This document shows, one piece after another, positions 59,781 through 64,000 of a DNA stretch of 64,000 nucleotides. A model generated the notes under the pieces. It was not told the DNA's origin and searched no databases. It worked only from the letters and a program-made list of their open reading frames with translations. Numbering within the stretch: the stretch's first letter is position 1; every line of letters begins with the position of its first letter. Location of the stretch: the NCBI GenBank assembly GCA_045635765.1, contig JAZTWH010000077.1, positions 1 through 64,000 on the forward strand, written 5' to 3'. The position numbers were made by a program, and so were the translations under genes. The stretch comes from RGIG995 sp045635765 (GTDB lineage: Bacteria; Bacillota; Clostridia; Oscillospirales; UBA644).

Positions 59781-60687
59781 AGCTTTCCGCCCACCGTTCA
59801 TTGGGTTTATAGTGAAACAAGTCTTTTGGAAGCATAAAGCACTTCCCCGTTTTTACCGCAGTAAGGCCGGCCCAGGCCGGATGCTGCTCCACGTTGTACC
59901 GAAAAAATTCCTCCGCCACGGTGGGATTCCCCATGGCAAGGCAAAAAATATAATCGGGATCCTCCCGTATGATTTTCTCCATGCTCAGATCTTCCAGCAA
60001 CGAGGGTTCCTTGTCCGCAAGATTGACTAAGCCCAGATCGTTCAAAATCTGTCCGGCCAAATTATCTTCCCCCTTGGCCTTCATTCCCCCGGAATACACC
60101 CGCAGAAGCAACACGGACCGTCGGCCGTTTTGGGGAATGGATGCCAACAGGCGGTCAATCTTGGCCTCCACGTCAAGAACGTGGGTTTGGTACAGATCCT
60201 CACGGCCGTTGACGGCACAAAACTGTTGCATCATTTCTTTGTAGTCGGAAAAGTTGTCCACGCGGAAATAGCCGCAGGGAATCCCCGCAGAGGTCAAGGC
60301 ATCCCGCAGCTGCAAATGTGCTGCAAGATCCGCCGAAAGAATCACGTAATCGGGATTCAAGGCCATGACCTGCTCCAAATTCACGTGTTTCACAGACCCC
60401 ACGACGGACACCTCCCCCGCCGGGACGATTCCTTCCTCCACCCCATCCTCGGTCACGCCGACCAGGGTTCCCCCGGACAGGAGCCAACAATCGGCAAAGG
60501 ACCCGTAACAGGAAACCACCCGGGCCCCCGGGAAAAGGGAGACGGAAGTCCCCAAAGCGTCGGACACAAGAACTTTCCCTTTGGAAGGTTCGGAAGGGTC
60601 TCCCGATCCTCCGGCCTCTTCCCTGCCGCAGGAAAACAACGGCAGAGTCAACAGGACCGCAAGGAAAACCGTAAGAACTTTTTTCAT
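59734..60687 (-). CDS. Iron/corrinoid-type ABC transporter substrate-binding lipoprotein
   Basis: The 317-residue protein has a lipoprotein signal (MKKVLTVFLAVLLTLPLFSC) and a BtuF/FecB-type two-lobe domain joined by a long helix (ARVVSCYGSFADCWLLSGG, LNPDYVILSADL, and MEKIIREDPDYIFCLAMGN). It should capture ferric siderophore, heme or corrinoid outside the cell and deliver it to the FecCD permease. ATG at 60687 overlaps the siroheme-protein stop as ATGA. Confidence 0.92.
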   Translation of the reverse strand: MKKVLTVFLAVLLTLPLFSCGREEAGGSGDPSEPSKGKVLVSDALGTSVSLFPGARVVSCYGSFADCWLLSGGTLVGVTEDGVEEGIVPAGEVSVVGSVKHVNLEQVMALNPDYVILSADLAAHLQLRDALTSAGIPCGYFRVDNFSDYKEMMQQFCAVNGREDLYQTHVLDVEAKIDRLLASIPQNGRRSVLLLRVYSGGMKAKGEDNLAGQILNDLGLVNLADKEPSLLEDLSMEKIIREDPDYIFCLAMGNPTVAEEFFRYNVEQHPAWAGLTAVKTGKCFMLPKDLFHYKPNERWAESYEYLAKCMDPQRAEQ

Positions 60688-61454
60688 ACCGGGAGTTGAA
60701 TGGGAGCAGAAAGAATGGCGTCCTTCCGCTTCAGAAGATCATCGGAAAAGAGAGCCGCTTCCAGCCGGTCCGCACCGATCCGGTCGATGGCTTTCCCCAG
60801 ACGCTCCTTGGCGTACGCGTTCTCCTTAAACCAAAGAATGGTTTTTTCCAAAATGGGAAGGATCTCTTCAGCCTCCACAAGGCGGGACAACGCCGTCCCC
60901 ATTCGGGTGGTCTTTCCCCAGGTTCCTCCGACGTAAATCTGATAAAGGGCATCCTTCCGACCGGGGACACGGCGGCCTTCGATGCCGAAGTCGTTCAAGG
61001 AAGGCTTCATACAGCTGTTCGGGCATCCGCCGACGCCTATTTTAAATTTATGGGGCAATTCCACCCTGCTCCAGCCCCGGTAAAAGGTTTCGTGAATTTC
61101 CTTCGCAAGACCTTGGGTATCGTAACAACCGAACACGCAGGTAGTTCCCTTGCAAGCCGTAACGGGGCGGATCTTCGGGCCGGTTCCGCCAAAGGACAAT
61201 CCGTGCTCCAAGGCAAAGCCCTCCGCCTTCGGAATATCATCAAAGGCAATCCCAGGGATTTCAATGCATTGACGGCTGGTGGGGATTAACACTCCGTTGC
61301 CGTAGGTCTCAGCGAGGGTTGCCATATCCCGTATATTTTGCACCGTGAACACCGTTCCGGGGGCAAGCATCCGGCCGGAAAAGCAGTCGGTTCCCCGATT
61401 CCGCAAAAAGCCCCTCTTCTTTACGGAATTGATCTGTTCCGAGGTCAACGCCAT
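60684..61454 (-). CDS. Small siroheme / [4Fe-4S] nitrite-sulfite reductase-like protein
   Basis: The 256-residue protein resembles the siroheme-binding half of sulfite/nitrite reductases. The cluster and siroheme ligands appear as TACKGTTCVFGCYDT and, further on, KIGVGGCPNSCMKPSLNDFG; IPTSRQCIEIPGI matches the N-terminal ferredoxin-like half. About half the size of full reductases, it is like the small clostridial type. It is first in an operon with an iron/corrinoid ABC importer, coupled by 4 bp. Whether it reduces sulfite or nitrite or handles a tetrapyrrole is not decided by sequence. ATG 61454 has AAGGAG upstream. Confidence 0.87.
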   Translation of the reverse strand: MALTSEQINSVKKRGFLRNRGTDCFSGRMLAPGTVFTVQNIRDMATLAETYGNGVLIPTSRQCIEIPGIAFDDIPKAEGFALEHGLSFGGTGPKIRPVTACKGTTCVFGCYDTQGLAKEIHETFYRGWSRVELPHKFKIGVGGCPNSCMKPSLNDFGIEGRRVPGRKDALYQIYVGGTWGKTTRMGTALSRLVEAEEILPILEKTILWFKENAYAKERLGKAIDRIGADRLEAALFSDDLLKRKDAILSAPIQLPV

Positions 61455-61486
61455 GATAAAATCTCCTTAAGTCAGTTAATTCTTTT

Positions 61487-61515
61487 ATTATAGTATAATT
61501 CCCGGGAACCGTCAA
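61487..61515 (-). promoter_or_regulatory. Promoter of the siroheme/iron ABC operon
   Basis: On the minus strand TTGACG (61510-61515), 17 bp, TATAAT (61487-61492). Confidence 0.83.
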
Positions 61516-61531
61516 GAGGACCCCGGGAATT
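61497..61531. promoter_or_regulatory. Candidate operator: AATTCCCGGG inverted repeat over the promoter
   Basis: AATTCCCGGG (61497-61506) and CCCGGGAATT (61522-61531) are perfect 10-bp arms 15 bp apart. One arm fills the promoter spacer and the other lies upstream of the -35. Not a classical Fur box. Confidence 0.55.
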
Positions 61532-61638
61532 GTTCGCAAAAGATTAAAATTTTCGGATATCTCTCAAAAATGAGCATCGGCGGGGACGGAATCCTCGGTT
61601 CTTTGCCTCGAAATCAAAGCTCCTCGTGTCAAAAAACT

Positions 61639-62307
61639 CTATTTCCACAGCATAAATCCGATGGTATTGATCGCAAAGTTGGTAAACATATGGACCACCC
61701 AGGAAACGAAGACCGTGTTATATTTCTCGTTCAAAAAGTTGAAAATGGCACCCCCGACCGCAAGGCCCGCAAGGACCAGCAAAAACAAGGGGAAGGAAAA
61801 CCATCCCATCATCATGGCCGTATGGTACAGAGAAAAGAGGAGGGAACTGAACAGATAAGCAAAGCCCCGGTTTACGGAGTGCTTCAGATTGGTGAACACG
61901 AACCCCCGAAAGAAAAATTCCTCCAGCAGAGAATTTACAAAGGAAATGTACAGGGACACAAAGAGAAAATTGTTTGCCGTAATTCCCGCATTTTCCGTCA
62001 AAGACCCCACGATATTGGAAAAATCAAAGTAAGGCGAGAGCAGAAAGTATCCGCCCAAAATTACTCCGAACAATGCAATTCCCAGGGGAAATGCAACCAA
62101 AAGGCCCTTCTTGTTGGGACGAAAAAGGGATCGGTAGACCACCTCCGGATTCAAGAAAGAGCACAGAAAAGGAAAAATCAAAAACAGAGCGATCTTTACC
62201 GCCGATTTCACCCCATACCCCGGCATCCAGACCCCGTCCACCAAGGTCATGGCACCGCAACAAGCCAACGAAACCAACAAAACGGACACCGCCGCTTTTT
62301 TTCTCAT
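61639..62307 (-). CDS. CPBP family intramembrane metalloprotease
   Basis: The 222-residue membrane protein (about seven helices) carries the CAAX-protease/bacteriocin-processing motifs: EEFFFRGF (EExxxR) near residue 131, LYHTAMM with the first His, and VHMFTNFAIN with the second His. In bacteria these proteins process or give immunity to bacteriocins or act in membrane quality control. No bacteriocin gene is adjacent. ATG at 62307 has AAAGGAGG 8 bp upstream. Confidence 0.9.
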   Translation of the reverse strand: MRKKAAVSVLLVSLACCGAMTLVDGVWMPGYGVKSAVKIALFLIFPFLCSFLNPEVVYRSLFRPNKKGLLVAFPLGIALFGVILGGYFLLSPYFDFSNIVGSLTENAGITANNFLFVSLYISFVNSLLEEFFFRGFVFTNLKHSVNRGFAYLFSSLLFSLYHTAMMMGWFSFPLFLLVLAGLAVGGAIFNFLNEKYNTVFVSWVVHMFTNFAINTIGFMLWK

Positions 62308-62391
62308 CAGGCCGCCTCCTTTCTTTTACATAAGGGTAAAAAATGCTAAAAAATATTTCTTTTGTTGAATTTATCTTAAAATTTAAAACCG

Positions 62392-62845
62392 TCAACACTC
62401 CCTTTCTTCCAGGGGAGACTTAAGGAGATTCCAACGGAAATGGGCCGCCAGCAGCCGAAGGACCACCACCGCCACAGCTCCGACGATCATCGACAGAGTT
62501 CCGTCCAGGACCTTCCACAAAAGCACGCAAACTACCGCACCTGTAAGGGAGACACAGGTGTAGATATGCTTTACAAAAATATACGGCGTCTGCCCGGCCA
62601 ACATGTCCCGCAAAACCCAGCCTCCGACTTCGGTAATAACGCCGATGAAAACCAAGAAGACTCCTTCTTGCCCAGAATTATAGGCAGTTCAAATCCCGAA
62701 TCATCCCCCGCGCGACGGGAACCAGCCCCAGAATCGCAACGCCAAAAATGTTCATCCCCTTCCGCAATCCAACCATTGAACCGGAAACGGCAAAGGCTAC
62801 GGTTCCCAAATTTCCATAAAGAACAACAATTGCTCCGGCACGTTC
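62392..62845 (-). pseudogene. TRIC-type channel (UPF0126) pseudogene
   Basis: Two minus-strand fragments of one small cation-channel family lie in different frames. The first reads LYGNLGTVAFAVSGSMVGLRKGMN, IFGVAILGLV and GMIRDL, then a stop. The second (62655-62392) reads VFIGVITEVGGWVLRDMLAG, QTPYIFVKHIYTC and VLRLLAAHFRWNL. TRIC proteins are about 205 residues with two three-helix repeats; here the middle (about 60-70 residues) is missing, the frame has shifted, and the first repeat's GGG turn is VAR. No start codon with a ribosome binding site is evident. The gene is dead. Confidence 0.78.
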
Positions 62846-62934
62846 TTTTCCCCTTTTTAAAACTCCGTGCTTTCTTCATTATACCTTGAACGGAGAATAA
62901 AATCAAGACAGCGAAGGGAAATGTGCAAGAAATG

Positions 62935-62972
62935 TAAAAAACAACGGCATTGTGTCTCAAAAAGAGCCGTTG
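62935..62972 (-). terminator. Orphan terminator-like hairpin upstream of the TRIC pseudogene
   Basis: On the minus strand CAACGGC pairs with GCCGTTG across a 17-nt loop and is followed by TTTTTTAC. No minus-strand gene precedes it; the region 62973-63143 contains no gene I can support, only a G8 run at 63027-63034. Confidence 0.5.
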
Positions 62973-63143
62973 CCAAATTTTGCATTTTTGTTGAACTTCA
63001 CGTTTTATATCGCAACGGCATCGTCAGGGGGGGGCTTCCCTAAAAAATTCGGTTAAAACATGAGTCAAAATTTTTCCAAAAAACGAAGCACGGTCCCGTC
63101 CTTTTTCTTGTTTGTCTTTTTTCTGACAAAACCGTGGGACATC

Positions 63144-63172
63144 TTGACTTTTTGCGACAACGCTATTATAAT
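63144..63172 (+). promoter_or_regulatory. Promoter of the terminal capsule/polysaccharide gene
   Basis: TTGACT (63144-63149), 17 bp, TATAAT (63167-63172); the start codon is 120 bp further. Confidence 0.8.
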
Positions 63173-63292
63173 ATATATGTGTTTATTATAATATTTGTCT
63201 CGCCCCTTCTCTCAGCCCCCCGAATTTCCCCTTTTCAGACAATCCCCACCCTTTATATAGCGGCGAAAAAACAACAGAAAGGACCGAAGCCC

Positions 63293-64000
63293 GTGGCAAA
63301 GTTAGCTCATCCCATCAGTGCAAAGAAACGAAGCATTCTTTTAATCTTGATTGACACGATGTTTTGTCTGATCGTGAACAGCGTATATTTTCTCCTCTCC
63401 GTATTTGCTCCCAGCGTTCCTTTGGAGGGGAACCTTTTTATGCTTGCATTCAATACCGCATTGACGGCATTCTTCATCGTGGTCTTTCGAATCTTTTTCG
63501 GAAACTACTCCAACATTTGGAGATTCACGAACACCCGGGCCTACCTGTCCATGATCATCTCCGACTGCTTGAGTTGTATTGCTTCCTGGATTGTTTCCCG
63601 GTGCTTTTCCCAATCCATCGGTGTCCCCTATTTCATTACGGTAACGGCCCTGACCAGTCTTCTTTCCCTGGCCTCCCGCTTCAGCTACCGGCTGCTTTAC
63701 AAGCACAAGCGGAACAAACGCAATGAGGGAATCATGAAAAAAGTGCGGGTTGCAATTATCGGCGCCGGACAGTTGGGGGCCTTTTTGGTCAACGAACTGC
63801 AAGGGAATCAAAATTCCGTCTATCAGCCCATGTGCTTTATTGACGTGGACAAATCAAAGATCGGGAGCAACCTCTGCGGTCTGCCCGTAATCGGGGAAAA
63901 AAACGTACAAAACGCCATTGACGAATATGAAGTGCAGGAAGTCATCATTGCAATCGCAAGCAATGACGAGATCGTGAACCAAGTTTATCAACGCTACGTC
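63293..64000 (+). CDS. CapD/FlaA1-type nucleotide-sugar 4,6-dehydratase (partial)
   Basis: A frame beginning GTG (63293, AGAAAGGA upstream) runs off the right edge after 236 codons. The N-terminus has about four transmembrane helices (residues 15-40, 48-68, 84-105, 112-132), then KKVRVAIIGAGQLGAFLVNEL, a nucleotide-binding Rossmann motif, and FIDVDKSKIGSNLCGLPVIG. This is the front half of the membrane-anchored UDP-GlcNAc 4,6-dehydratase family (CapD, PglF, WbpM). The C-terminal short-chain-dehydrogenase domain lies outside the window. It probably opens a surface-polysaccharide locus. Confidence 0.9.
   Translation, partial: MAKLAHPISAKKRSILLILIDTMFCLIVNSVYFLLSVFAPSVPLEGNLFMLAFNTALTAFFIVVFRIFFGNYSNIWRFTNTRAYLSMIISDCLSCIASWIVSRCFSQSIGVPYFITVTALTSLLSLASRFSYRLLYKHKRNKRNEGIMKKVRVAIIGAGQLGAFLVNELQGNQNSVYQPMCFIDVDKSKIGSNLCGLPVIGEKNVQNAIDEYEVQEVIIAIASNDEIVNQVYQRYV

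Overview
The window looks like chromosome from an anaerobic, endospore-lineage Clostridia species (Bacillota), probably gut-associated and Oscillospirales-like. The supporting signs are Gram-positive sigma-A promoters (TTGACA, 17 bp, TATAAT, often with an extended -10), strong AGGAGG ribosome binding sites, a GerW sporulation gene, ScpA/ScpB, a lysine riboswitch, an L10 leader, ferredoxin-type oxidoreductases (IorAB) and siroheme chemistry. Codon use is even across most genes, and I see no intact prophage, insertion sequence, CRISPR array or integrase. The only clear mobile-element trace is a decayed large-polyvalent-protein fragment next to tRNA-Ala.

Layout: 0-2.3 kb, the tail of a Ca2+-type P-ATPase, a small membrane protein and a cysteine-rich conserved protein. 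2.3-6.9 kb (minus), the operon dapA-dapB-lysC-lysA behind a lysine riboswitch. 7.2 kb, tRNA-Gln. 7.4-14.8 kb (minus), acyl-CoA ligase, Na+/solute symporter, iorA, iorB, paaK-like ligase and ACT protein, an aryl-acid/2-oxoacid module. 15-18 kb (minus), an AEC transporter, rplJ-rplL with L10 leader, and radC. 18.1-22.6 kb (minus), a rhamnose operon whose first gene reads as an AraC regulator fused in frame to rhamnulokinase, followed by rhaA and rhaD. 22.8-27.5 kb (minus), a large polytopic membrane protein and a three-gene ABC-2 transporter operon. 28-28.5 kb (minus), five tRNAs.

28.7-36.2 kb holds a TrmH-type methyltransferase, secG, a metallophosphoesterase, then a tightly coupled plus-strand operon (inactive M50-like protein, M50 protease, scpA, scpB, DUF2953, gerW) and gap. 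36.4-37.8 kb has the mobile-element relic and tRNA-Ala/Ser. 38-42.6 kb (minus) is a polyamine operon potABCD with an unusual C-terminally anchored PotD and a long PotA. Then come tRNA-Arg, a CPA2 antiporter, a sugar or polyol operon (two MDR dehydrogenases, rpiB, ROK kinase) with a divergent AraC gene, and pyk. 51-55 kb (minus) is a marR plus heterodimeric ABC exporter operon, divergent from a MATE pump. 57-61.5 kb has a DUF3048 lipoprotein and an iron/corrinoid-type ABC operon led by a siroheme reductase-like gene. The window ends with a CPBP protease, a TRIC-channel pseudogene and the start of a CapD/FlaA1-type nucleotide-sugar dehydratase.

The most notable points are the apparent AraC-RhaB fusion (with a specific one-base-indel alternative), the IorAB-ligase operon, the dead/active M50 pair, the anchored PotD, and two places (FecCD start, LPD relic) where a single A missing from an A-run explains a frame break. 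The last observation also raises the possibility of homopolymer errors in the sequence.
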